The notes under the pieces were generated by a model that saw only the letters and a list, made by a program, of their open reading frames with translations, was not told the DNA's origin and searched no databases. Positions 34,301 through 46,409 of a stretch of DNA of 64,000 bases are shown here, piece after piece; position 1 is the first letter of the stretch; every line of letters begins with the position of its first letter. The DNA is from Syngnathus acus. Taxonomy: Eukaryota > Chordata > Actinopteri > Syngnathiformes > Syngnathidae. The DNA is taken from positions 5,706,001-5,770,000 of the forward strand of contig NC_051099.1 of assembly GCF_901709675.1 (NCBI RefSeq), given 5' to 3'. The position numbers and the translations under genes are program-made.

Positions 34301-37300
34301 TGTCAGCCGCCGTTCAAGATTGCTTTTTATTTTTTTTTTTTGCGCATAATCGCTATCGGCTTTACGAGAGATTTGAGTTGTGTCGGAGGGGGGGGTGTCA
34401 TTTCATCTTCATAAAAATTGGATGGCTTTGCATCAGTTGAACAGGTGGTTTGATGCCAGAAAGATTTTCTTGCAAGGAGACGCCGAGACGCGGTTGACTT
34501 GATTAGACGTTGCGTTTCATCCGTCTGAGTTAGCGCCGGCCGACATCTGGCGCCGACTGTCAACGTCATCGCCGAGTCTCTGGATTGATTCTATCAAACA
34601 TAACTTCACTAGGTTGGCAAATGAGAGCGGGCAAATAGAACCACATTCTAATCTTTTAAATCATCTTTTCAATTGGATCATTGGAATAAACAAATATAAA
34701 AGCAAACAGCCCCTGGTCATATTTGAGACCTCATCCGTCCTTGCGGGTGGGTCATTTAAGGTGCTGACTAATCTCTGCTGACCTATCTCTCTCCGGAATT
34801 TTCCATGACTCCTCTCCCCTGGTATTTGGAGAACCCGACTCCGATCCATCACGGGAACGTGGCGACTTTAAAAGCCACGCGGGTCGTGAGTTTGCCTCGG
34901 CCCGGGCACGTCCTCGACTGACACCGTTGCTCCTATTTTAAAAAAAATAAACATTGTGGGTCTATTTTCACCTGACAATTGAAGCCCCTGATGGAAAATG
35001 CACGGCAAGACGCGGTCAGCTCATTATTTGGGTTAATGCCGCACCGCAGACGGCGGCTAAGTGAAAACATGATGACCTGCCTGTTTGCATCAACAAAGCG
35101 CGGCGGGCGCCACGAAGCTGAGCTGGTCTCCCAAACCACGTAGGAGCATTTAATCATAATTATGCCTTCCACCTGCAGTCGTTGCAATTCGGACGTTCTC
35201 GAACTCCAACGTACAAAAACCCAGCCGGGTTTGAACTTATGACCGGAGGGGACAAAAATGGATGATACAATTTCCGGCCACCGGAGGCTAACAACAATTT
35301 CCTCTGGAGTGTGTCAAGTTTCAAAGATATTTTTTTTTCCACTTGAAGCTACCGTTCCAACCTAATGAATCATAGCACCGCCTCATTGATTTTTTTTTTA
35401 TTTTACAACCGCTTGGGTCACGGCAACCTGTAAACTGGCCGGCATTTTTAGGGAGGCTCTTGGCACCTGAACACAACGTTCCCGAGTCTCTGTGGGCGTG
35501 TTCTTGAAGGCAAAGTGGCACGCTCCGTTAGCAATGCAACAAATCTGCGCTTGTCAGAATAAATACTGCACCTGCTTTGTTATGGCATCGCTCCCTTGTC
35601 CCGTTGTTTTTCCCCTACTTGTCACACTTTGTTTTACTTTTATTACCTGTCTGTCATTTTTATGTTGCTGCACAATGATTGAAGAGAGGAAAAAAAAAAA
35701 GTGTCAACATAACATGATTAAAAGCTTTTGGAGGAAAATGTATTATCGGCCTCTTGGGGTTCGTCCAAAATTAAAACATGACTAACACATCGGGAGATGT
35801 GTCAAGACCTTTGTACTGTCTGGAGCCATCGTCATCTTTGGCTCTGTCAAGAACCGGTTACATGGCCTCTGCCAAAAATACTTATTTTTTTCCCCTGCTC
35901 CATCTTCCTTGGCTTTAATTAATCAGGGCCAGGCTCCTACCAAGGGGCTTATTTGGCCCCAAGTCAATTTGCAGCCACCAGCTCCAAAAAGCAGCTCAAA
36001 ACAGCTTGACAAAAAATTCTTTCCTCACTTCTGTTTTGTGCTACAGAGAGCAAATAATGTCAAGAATGTTGTCAGTGACATTTTGACATACAGGCCGGCC
36101 GCACTTACGGGCCACCTGATGCTAGCGCCGGAAAACAGCCACATACGGCCAAGGTGCTGATTAACAACCCGTTGGAAAAGGCACTAAGGAATGTCTAACA
36201 ATGGACTGAAATCACAAGCGAGTCTGGACTTTTTTGAAGCGTGGCTACGCTGGAGGACGCGTAGCCTCGTTCCGTCGGGTCTTTGAGGAAACCCTCGTCT
36301 GCTTTTACCTCCCGATGCGGAGCAGATGTCACGGATCAAAGCGGAACCCGACACCAGACTGAACATTTCATTTGAGGAGATTTATCTCCCGCCGCTCATT
36401 AATTTGCCACCGTACGTCACGACCATGCGAGTTCCTCGCTTGCTGCCAGATGCCATTCCGCAATTTTCAACTTAAACGCTTTTCTTTGGCGCAATCCCAC
36501 GTCGCGAATATCCACTAGTATGTTTCCGATTAACTTGGTTTGCGTCTAGAAGCCCCCGGTATTTATTTACACAACGTCGGATGAGAGGCGAGCGACATCT
36601 GTGAGCAATTGAGACAAAAGGAGGACATGAGCTCACATTGAAGCTGCTCTCCTACTGTAGCTGACTTTTTCGCGCTCCTGTTGGAGTGCGCCGAGAGGTC
36701 GCCGTAATTACGACCTTTGGCTACTGGAGTGCTGATGTCATGGCCGTATCCAATGTATGCTTTTGGAGGAGATGGAGATAGCCAGGCTACTCCTGTTAGT
36801 CAGGAGTCATCCGTCAACTGAAATCTAATTTGACAAGTTTTCAAATTTTAGAAGCCCTGAAGTTTTTCTTTACCTTGTTGAGGTTGTTGATCAAAGTTAA
36901 AGCTGATGTATCAGACCTCGTTGGCGCAACGTGCCGTCCGGGGTGACAGGCGTGGTGGAATTGTTATTAAATATTGGATTTTTTTTGGGGGGGGGCGAGC
37001 TATCACTTACCGACTCCTGACAGGTCACTGATGAGAATCACAAGCATTTCCTGTCTAACGCCTGCAGGGATCTGTTTCGAGTTTATGGTTGTGGAAGAAA
37101 CGCAGATCGGTCTAACTTAAATTGACGGACACTGTCAAAATATGCCATTGAAGACACGTACGATTTCATTCCGGTAATATCTGCAACTCCGGGAACATCT
37201 GCCGCCAAGCTCAGTTATTTGGGAAAAAAAAAAGGTTAGTCAATGTTTGCAATGAATTTGAAAAAGAAACAAAGACCAATTACTTCGGCGAATAACAAAC

Positions 37301-37383
37301 ATCCGCCGTTGTTGTTATTCATTCCATTTGTGAAATTAATTTCACAAACATTCCAGATGGAAATGTATGAATCGCAATGATGT

Positions 37384-37950
37384 TCATTTGGCCCTGAACA
37401 CATTTCCGAGGCGACGAGCAGAAAGCGTTGTCGGGAGACCTTTGGCGGGCGTGTGTGAAAAAGCCTCCGATCGTTTATCGGAAGACACGAGGGTCATTGC
37501 CTGCATAAAAGCCGCTAATGACATTAGAATCGAATCTGCCGACATACTGGGACCAAAGACACGGGAAGAGATAATATGAGTTCCAATTAGGCGTCTCTGA
37601 GACCGGGCCATAATGAGATTGCTGAGGTATGACTTGATTACGCTGTCATATTGGTCAAAAGAATAATTGCATTTTCTGTAATCCCCACAAGGGCGCCGGG
37701 CTGGGTTCCGAGCGGGTTGAAAGCGCCACAAACATCTGACCGTTGATGAATCGCGCAGCCCCGACGAGATCAAATCCAGCTCGGATGCCAAAAGGCGGGG
37801 AGAAAACATTTTTACAATTGAGCGGAACTGCGAATGGCGCTGGCGGCGCTTCAGAAGCTGATTGGGATGCTTTTCATATTTTTTTTCATCGACACGACTT
37901 TCTCGTCGACACGTCTCCCTTGCCTCACCTGACCTCGATTTCTTGAGCAC
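37384..37950 (-). other. long antisense open frame without gene-like features
   Basis: At 188 codons this is the longest open stretch in the window. It begins at a GTG rather than ATG, contains no domain or motif I recognise, has no convincing flanking acceptor and lies antisense inside ncam1 intron 1. A donor-like GTCAG|GTGAGG exists on the - strand near 37931. It is recorded because of its length only. Chance is the most likely explanation in a locally GC-richer region. Confidence 0.12.
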
Positions 37951-39016
37951 CCGCGAGGCTTGAGGTGATTACCATTATGGGACCGTCGCTAGATTAATAA
38001 TTTGACCTCCATGTTGGCTTCTTTCCCGACATTTTTATCAGACTGAATAAATTGGCCTTGAGAGCTGTTCAAGAATGTGCTTCACTAAGTTTTTTTTTTT
38101 TTTTAAACTTTGTCAAGCTCATTGTTCAGCACATGCAGTGCAAGTTGCAAAATGGAACAGCCTGTTCCATGACAGATTATCCAGCCATTTATTTTCGATA
38201 CCATTCATTAACGTTGCAGGCGAGCTCTTATTTTGATCAAACGCGAAGATAATCTGTCTTCGTTCATGGAGGACGACAACATTTAGAAAAGCATGTACTG
38301 TTGGAAGGCTGAAAGATTTGGAATGAATCGTTGACCCAAAACGATTCATTGATTATCAGCATAATTAGCGGTTAACTAGATAATTGATTACTAGTCGACA
38401 AATCTACTACTACTTAATTTTATGGACACGTGTGAAATACGAGTTTCCCTTTCTTACGTTTCTTAGTTTTAATTTCATCTGACCTCCAAATTGCCCCATT
38501 TATGGTGGCAAAGCATGTCAGCAGCTCATTCAAACAAGTCCTTTAGCATTGAGGATTAGCGTCCAATTGTGAGGCCTTTTCTCCACACATTCATTTATAG
38601 CGTCATGGAGGAACACTAGGTGACCTTCTAAAAGATGCAACGGAGCGGCGGCATGCAAATGAATGGTCCGTATCTCGCCGGCGATTATAGCGCTATCTCT
38701 CTGACAAAAGGTTGCGATGTAACTCGAGACAGACGCTAATCCTTTAAGCTGACTCAAATTAAAAAAAAAAAAAAAAAGCAAACAATAGCGGTGGATTTAA
38801 GTGCCGGCTCATCCTTATGAAGCTGCTTTTTTTTTTTTTCTACTTTAAACAAGTGGCACCTTTTTAATATTCCAATCAGCGTGCCCTTTGTTGACATTAT
38901 GCGCAAACATGATCTGCCTGGTGGAGGATAAAGCGCCCAGAAGAGCCATACGTTTCAGAATGACTTTAAAGGTCATCCTTAATATGTTTTTGATTGTTTT
39001 CTAAGAGACTGATTTT

Positions 39017-39092
39017 CAACTAATTTGTCCTTTTTCTCTTTTTCTTTTCTTTCCGGTGGACGCTCCTTGCATCCTTCTCGACAGGTGAGTAC
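39017..39092 (+). other. ncam1: candidate recursive splice site 1 in ncam1 intron 1
   Basis: A possible branch sequence (CAACTAAT, 39018-39025) is followed by a long pyrimidine tract (39026-39054, mostly T with C) and a second pyrimidine-rich stretch (CTCCTTGCATCCTTCTCG). Then comes ACAG|GTGAGTAC with the junction at 39084|39085. A strong 3' splice site fused to a strong 5' splice site, with no exon between, is the defining structure of a recursive (zero-nucleotide) splice site. After splicing from exon 1 the junction would regenerate a donor (CAG|GTGAGT). It lies 18.9 kb into the intron. If the downstream sequence were retained as an exon, the phase-1 frame reaches a stop at 39201-39203. A possible downstream donor closing such an exon is AAC|GTGAGT (39561|39562). 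Confidence 0.65.
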
Positions 39093-39365
39093 TTAATTGT
39101 AAAAAAAAAAAAAATCTTCTTACAAAATGCACACCACATTGACAGCAGAGGCCAAAATCGATCCCATTTACAAAAAAATGATTTTGTGGAGCACCAAGCT
39201 TAAGAGCACAAGGTTTTTTTGTTCGGTTTGTTTCTGGCAGAGAGTCGTGCAGCTAACCTGGGAGACTCCAGTTAGTACAGCGTTCAGCGCTCGGGTAGTT
39301 CATTAGCCAAAACACGGATGAGTATGCTCATATTGACTTTCATCACACAGAGATACTCCCCGTTT

Positions 39366-39379
39366 GTTGCCATGGTAAC
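39366..39379. promoter_or_regulatory. RFX X-box motif, full consensus
   Basis: GTTGCCATGGTAAC matches the RFX palindromic consensus GTNRCC-N2-RGYAAC in both half sites. It lies about 280 bases after the first recursive-splice-like site. Confidence 0.4.
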
Positions 39380-40440
39380 TGATAAGTCACAAATATGCAT
39401 GGATGCCTTTTTGCGGATGACTGGTCGATTCTTTCCATTTTCCGTCGCCTTTTTCAGTCAATAGCTGAGCAGGACGCTAATTTGTAATTCACTGTATCGG
39501 ATTTTAGGCGACACGCTAACAGGCCGAGCAGTACGAGAAGCAGTCGTATCTTTTTCACAACGTGAGTAAATAATGCGGGAATAAAACGTGACAGCTAGCA
39601 CGGGGTCGCTTAAAGACCACCTTGCGACACCCAGTCAAACTCTCTCCTGCTTAGGACCTCGTAAATTTTACAAGCTCCCTTCCTTTTTTTGGTTTCAATT
39701 CCCAAATCTGGTTGCCATTAAGTTGCAGAGGCGTCTTGGATGCCGTCCAAGCCATAGGCCGCCCCCTTTTCTTCTATTTTTATATATTTTTTTGGCCTGC
39801 TGTGTCAGCTGCCCGCCACTGTGCATTCGGGACCCCCGCTTCCATGTGCCTCCATGTGGTCACCCGTCTCAAGCACGGCGAATATCAAGTGGCCTGTCTG
39901 AATGTCAGGTCGGAATTTAGCAAGCTGGGCTCGCGGGATTACATAAAGGTGATATTTTTATTTCTTTTTTTTCCTCACTTAAATTCTGCTGGAGAATTTT
40001 CTAACTCGCAGTCCCGTCAAATGCGGATGCTTTGTTGGTTACAAATTGTTTTTGACTACTTCAGCTTGATTAAATTAAATCAAAAGCAGGGATGTCTTTT
40101 TTTCAATTTTTTTAATTAAGGTGATTCTTCTCTCCACTGCTTCGGCGACCTATCTGCCGGGCGACCACCAGCAGCTGCCAAACGCTGTCGTCGTTTTCGA
40201 GTTGTAATCGCGCAGGCCGCCGGCGCAGGGCTGGCACTTGCTTTTCAAGACGCGCATCAAACGACTGGAAAGAGGGAGAGAGAATAAACTCGTGGAGATA
40301 AAACCGTTTTGGAATGCGGCTTGAAACACTTGCGGCTACACACTTTGGCATCCTGCCATGACAAACCAATAGTGGGATGATTAATGCAATGTTAATGCTC
40401 TGTTTGAGATGTGTCCTCTGAATGGACTGCACCCAAAGTA

Positions 40441-40535
40441 GCGTGCAAACTCAAGGCTCGGGGGCCAAATCCGGCCCGCTACATAGTTTGAATTGGCCTG
40501 CAAAAGCAAATTGTGTGCAAGATATAAAAACGTTG
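40441..40535. repeat. hAT-like element remnant
   Basis: GCAAACTCAAGGCTCGGGGGCC and the following GGCCCGCTACAT...GGCCTGCAAAAG align with the left end of the intact element at 21372. The matching right end was not found nearby, so it is truncated or too diverged. Confidence 0.65.
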
Positions 40536-42301
40536 AGATATTGCAAACATTTTTTATTTGCTGCCTATCTCCCTTATAAAATGAAGTTTGTTGCGTGCTG
40601 TGCGCAGGTTGAAATTACGCCCGCCACCCACAAAAATAAAATAAAATAAGACATGATATTTTATGGAGTTATTGCCAATGTCCAACTTGTATTATTACCC
40701 AATTTTCTCAGGACGCGTATGTGCATTGTTGGCGCTGTGTGATAGGTCGCCGCCGAGCCCCTAAATGGAGGTATGACTGTGAGGCGCAACATATCAATCA
40801 AAAGATTCATTCTCAAAATGGAAAGCCAGAGGTATTAAGGCTAGGCCGGGGGGTTCTGCACAGCCCACCATCCTTTCGCGGCTGGAGTTCAGTCCAATCA
40901 GCGAACCTGGCGGAAAGTGAGCAATGAAATTGTTTACTCGCCACCCAAACTATTTTTGCACACCTTTGCCCTATTGATCAGCTGTGAATGATTAGGGAAA
41001 AAAATACGTCATACCTTTTTGAGCCTAGATATGCCACGATGAATGCAAACAACTAGATTGTTTCGAGGGAAAGAATGTATTTTAGTCAACTTCTGACGAT
41101 GTGACTTTTCAATGTGGAAAATGTAGTCTAATTTCAAATGGTGTGACTATTGCAATGTCAACTAGCTGCGCTGTGAACAAAGGCAAGCGGCCTCGTGCAA
41201 TTTTAATTTTTTTTTTTTGCTCTTGCCAAAGAGTAAATGGATTATGAATCCAAGGCTCTCGGTCTGAAATCGACCTTGGTCGAATTACATTTCATTGCTA
41301 AGGCCGCGGGTGGATAAGTGTAGTCTTTTACTCTTATCGGCTTGTTATCATCACACAGGGGAGAAAAAAAAAAAGAATTCCATCTATGTAAGGCAAGACA
41401 AAGATCATCACATACTATATGATCAACGCATGTATGATAAGTAAGAAAAGAAAAAAAGCTAGATTAGCCCTCGGCTTTATTCGTGCGAGGCTTTGCACAC
41501 ATCTTGGTTCTTGCATAGTAAGACTCACACAAATTCATCCACTTTTTAGGTGCTGCTGTTTTGGTTATACGACCATGCCTGATTGGGGAAGGGAGAAATA
41601 CAGTCTTGGAAAAAAAAAATGGAACCAGTAAGCTGAGGCATCAATCTGATTTATTGAATGGAACATGATGTCTGGAAATGGAAAAAATGTTGAATATAAG
41701 GTTCGGGAATTGGTTATAGCAGCCAAAAGCAATGTTTGACTTAGTTGAGTCATACAGTGTCCAAGTGCACGGAATGTTTCTGTACCGAAAATTGATATGA
41801 AGGCAGGCAAACATCTCCACTGCATAACGTCAAGATATATATCTATATTTTTTCTTCTTCTAAAAAGTCAAGACCACTCTGGCTTCTTTGACTCCATTCA
41901 TGCAGCTCGGGTTGCTTCTGGGGAAGAAGCGCCTCAAGTGCAGTCGAGTGGTGAACTTGTCTGCGGAACATCTGCCTTGGAGGCGGATTGGAAACAAACA
42001 AAACATGTAAGGATTCTGACTCCTCGAGGAGTTGTTTGTGGCATCCAAACGAGTGATGACTGCAAGCTTTTGGAAGATCATTCATTAAAGTTTTGAATAG
42101 GGATTTTTCTTGTTAATTAAGTGGTACTGCTACTCCCAGTACCATTAGGCAAATATTGTAACATTTATTTGTTTAGTGACAACCTGAAAACTAAAGCGTA
42201 GATATTTACCATCTAAGCATTCCATTGGATCTGCGTTTATAGGCTTTGGGAGGTGTTGCTGTTTTGGTTAGCAACATAGGTCATAATCAGAAACTTTGTA
42301 T

Positions 42302-42426
42302 TGATGAAGCAGCATCGTATGCTAAAGAACAGAAAAATGCACTGATGAGGGTATACGCTATAATGAATTGCCTTTGGTGAAGCAGCATATGGCTCACGAC
42401 TAAAGAAAAAAAATGCACTGATAAGG
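42302..42426 (+). repeat. two-copy direct tandem duplication, period about 73 bp
   Basis: TGATGAAGCAGCAT...CTAAAGAA...AAAAATGCACTGATGAGG (from 42302) recurs as TGGTGAAGCAGCAT...CTAAAGAA...AAAATGCACTGATAAGG (from 42375). The copies have diverged by several substitutions and small indels. Confidence 0.8.
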
Positions 42427-44960
42427 ATAAAGAATATACACAAACAAGAATTGTCTTCGGATTATTTTGTTGTTTCAGTATTTCCGATCTGGCAACGCGG
42501 CGCCGCGGCATCTCCGGCGTGGGTGTCGACTTTAATTGTGCGGAGGCACTAATGGAAAACATCTGCCAGGGGGGCTGACAAACACAAATGTAGGATGAGT
42601 AAAGAGGAGAGAACAGTAGGGTGCGCTTATTGTATCTCTCGCCGCACGACATGATGCGGTGAATTATTAAACGTTGAGGAAATGCTTTTATCGTCAGCTA
42701 CATTTGGCCATATTAGTGGGAGAAGACATCGTTGGGGATTTCATCCATACTGATTGCTCCCGGTGAACAAACAACCAAGCAGTGTCCGTGTATTACTTAG
42801 CAACAGCGTCTCCAAGCATCCCAATATGGATTCTGACTAATCCATCGACTATTATTAATCATTTTGAAAGCGTATTTGCTTCCCGCCATTGTGGCCGCAA
42901 AAGCTCCAAACAATGTAAATGTACATTGTCGGTTGATTTAACTGGAGCCGCGTGACCTTGCGGGGGCTCTCGTCGCTCCCTGTTTTTATCGTGTGGCCTT
43001 CAGGGAGGGGAAATTTAAAAAAAAAAAAAATCAAACTGCCGGGAGCCGACTGAGATTCCTTTGGCTTTGTTCTCGGTGCCAAGAAAGGCCACAATCCTCT
43101 GTTGGTCTTCATTAGTGTGGAAGAAGGGAGATCTCTTTTGGCTTTCAGGGAGCATTAACACCATCGTGCTGATGTTGAAGGTCTGCCAGCTTTGGGAGTA
43201 AGTAACAGTGGCAGACAGATGATGGAAACTCGTTAAATAATTGCATTCTACTTAGGAAGGGGTCACTTTTCATGATTCGTCGTGACTGATGGACGGACGG
43301 ATATTATTGCGGGCGAGGCCGCAACCTCATTTCGCTCGTGTACAAAACAATCCCTCACACGTCGGCGGCGGCTGTGATTATTTATCCTTATAACCGATTG
43401 TGATTTTTCATTTTGATCTAAACCAAAATGAGCCAATTTGAAAAAAACAATGCTTTAATTTCATCGGGATCAGATTTTGTCCCTTTTGCTTTGAGCCGAG
43501 GCAGACGAGATGAGGCTGCCTGCCTCTGACTTTACTCGCTCCATTTAATAGCACAATGAAGCGCTGATTACCTGCCATCTGCTCTTACGGCGGAATGAAC
43601 GTCATCGTTATTATAATTGTCCAACAGATACGCCGCATTACGCGCAATGAACCCCGCCCGATGTCTTGCTTTTGATCTTCTTGCGACATCTAATAAGTCG
43701 TCCTTTTCTCTTAAATTGAACTTATGCTGTGAGTTTGTGACCGAGTCAAGGCCAAAATATCGACTTCAAATCTCGCGTTTTGAAGCGTTCGTTGCATCCA
43801 TGCTGATAATATGACGAGTCGATATATTAATGGAGCTGGACTAGAGATGAATACGACCTCAGAACCGGGTTTCCACCCCCACCCCCCCTTTTTTTCCCGA
43901 GGCCATACCTGTTTGTGCAATAGAAATGGTTGGGTCGAGAGAGAAAGAGTGCTCGGGCTTCCTTAATGGCTCACAGCCCGTAAACACATAAATAAACATT
44001 ACAGCAAGGGATGGCGGGGGATACTTTTACGAGGGCAGGTGGTGAGAGGCTGGTTAAGTGGCGCGGAAAGCTAGTAAAACGCCAATAGTTCAGTCTTTAA
44101 TCAAGTTTCGGCGGGGCGCTCAGCAGAAATCTGATTAGATGCAGACACCGGGCTGGCCGTGATGAATGCAGGCGGGGTGGGGCAAGCAGGACCCGCTTCC
44201 ACTCTCCACTCACGCCCCATCCATCGCTCTCCCAAGATGCCAGCTAAGATGCTCTGCATTGATTTTTTGCCGACATGTGCCTGGATGCGCCATATGGCGC
44301 CGGCTATCAGTTGCGCCGCTGTCAGCCCCGGTAACAAAATCCCCTCAACAACTTAAGCAAGTAGATTGGCTACTTGGTTTGCTTAGCTCGGATTTCAACT
44401 CAAGTCATCATTTAGTGGAATTTATGAAGAATCACCGATAAAGAAAAGGAGAACCCAAAAAACTGAGATTGAGGGCAAAAAGAGCTGAGTATGTCCATTG
44501 GGCTAATTCTGTTAACCACAAAATATTGACGTCATTCATTTTATCGGCTCGTCTTTTAGATGGAACGTTTTCCTGTCATGGAGTTTCCGGCGATATCTGT
44601 GCCTCACTAAGAAGGCTTTGAAAATCACGCTTGTCAAGCTACTGATCTCCGTGATCTCCACGGTAACGCTCCATTGTGATGGAAAAAAGAAGGCAAGGGA
44701 TAAAGCGAGACGGGCTGGCTCTCTTAGTCCACGACTAATGGGATCAAAATGGCCGACATGCGGATAATTGAGTTGGAACACGAAATCAAATTGGCCTCGT
44801 AGGCTTGTAAGTCGAATCACCGTTTATTGACCGCGCAGTGAGTAGAGCTCATCCCTCGCTTGTCCACGCAACATATGCAGCTCAAATGTAGATCTGCAGT
44901 TGCAGGGTGGGGAGGGAAGGCGTGCTGGTTTTGGGTTTAGCCGCTTAGTCGTCACTGAAG

Positions 44961-44961
44961 C

Positions 44962-44998
<37 letters not shown>
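44961..44998. repeat. (GT)n microsatellite followed by G run
   Basis: A nearly pure GT run of about 17 repeats ends in GGGTGGGGGGGTG. Confidence 0.95.
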
Positions 44999-45002
<4 letters not shown>

Positions 45003-45678
45003 GGGGTGCTATTCTCTTTCATGTGCAGTGTTGTTGTTCACACACCTCGACATCCTCAACCCCTCCCACCTCCTTCCACAAGGGAGCCTGGAAACATATG
45101 TTGCAGAGTAAGGTTACATTTTAATACTTGCTCACGAGCACTTGAATAGCTTCCATTCTTCAATTCCAACCTCTTCATCGTGCATTCCCGATAAAAAAAG
45201 TATTATTTGAAATGCTGACAGCATTAATGAAATGACACAAACCTGGATTGGCTCTTCTTGTGCTTTTATTCCCCAAAGACAAAGAAGATTCACCCCAGGT
45301 TTCCCTCAATGGAAACGTCTCCCGTCCCTCCGCTTTTGTCTGGACAGCTGCGCACTGCTGTCGTCTTTTGTGCAGCTGCTGGACGCATTTGCTCTTTACT
45401 GCCGTGTAACTAAATCTGCCGAGCGCGAGCGGGAAAAGGGAAAAAAAAAATCCCCAATAACTGAATTATAGAGGTCCATCAGAGCTGCTTCCCTGCGGCT
45501 TCTGTAACGGCATAATTTGCTTACTGCAGCCGGCCGGCCAACCGACCGCGTGCGTCATGTATGACAATGGTCAGATCCTCTTGTAAATGTGTTTTAAATT
45601 GATTTGGCGGCGGTCATGCTTTCATGCCGTACTAAAAAGCACATTTAGCCTCCAGGTGTACTTTGGGATTGTTGTTTG

Positions 45679-45707
45679 GAGAGAGAGCGAGAGAGAGAGA
45701 GAGAGGG
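45679..45707. repeat. (GA)n microsatellite
   Basis: GAGAGAG repeats with one GC interruption. Confidence 0.9.
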
Positions 45708-46365
45708 AATCGTGTCCATATATGGCAGTTGGTAGCAGCACTGACTCTGTTTTTACGGTCCATGATGCTCCCACACCCCTCCCCCTTAATTTATGGAGCC
45801 CCTTGAGCATATGAACCCGAGACGCATCGTGTGGCGCCGGTCTTCAATCCCTCCCAATGGATTTAAGGCGCTCTTAAGGCAAGCCGGGGGGGGGGGGGCT
45901 CGGGGAAGAGTGCATAGATCTGAATCGGGTCAAGGACAGGTCTTACTGAGGTCAACACCAAATTATCTAAAGTGAACTAGTTTCCTGAGTCATTAAGATT
46001 ATTGATCAGCATATGGACAGCACTGGCTAGAAATAGAAGCATTTTGTAGCATCACTTTGAAGATAGTTTTTGGGAAAGCATAAAGGGAAGCAAATACAAT
46101 CTCAAAGGACCTGAAAAAGATGCTTTGAGAACTGAGCCTGGATCTTTTGAGTTGACACTTTAGACACTGAAGTGACTGAAGTTGAGGAGTAGGACCCTAG
46201 ATTTCAATCCATCTGTGTGAGATTGAAAATTGCATAACCGTCTTACTTCTGACATTAGCTATACCCTTAACCTCTATTAGAACCCGGGTCTCTTGGTTCT
46301 AACTATCCCACATATAAGCATACTGGGACCAGGAATAGATTGTGGCAGTCCAGCTCAAATGCATT

Positions 46366-46409
46366 TGTGGCCTGGATATGGCCCGAGGGCCAAAGGTTGT
46401 CTACCCCTA
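46366..46409. repeat. hAT-like element end, remnant
   Basis: GGCCTGGATATGGCCCGAGGGCC followed by GGTTGTCTACCCCTAG resembles the terminal part of hAT-type elements (CTAGGGGTAGACAACC on the other strand). No partner end was identified. Confidence 0.5.

Noticed and set aside
37384-37950. 188-codon antisense open frame, the longest in the window
   Set aside because: It starts at GTG, has no domain, no convincing acceptor, and lies in a long intron. It is kept only as a low-confidence entry, not as a gene.
40091-40128. T-rich tract followed by TTAAG|GTGATT
   Set aside because: The 3' half is acceptable, but AAG with donor GTGATT is too weak to call a recursive site.
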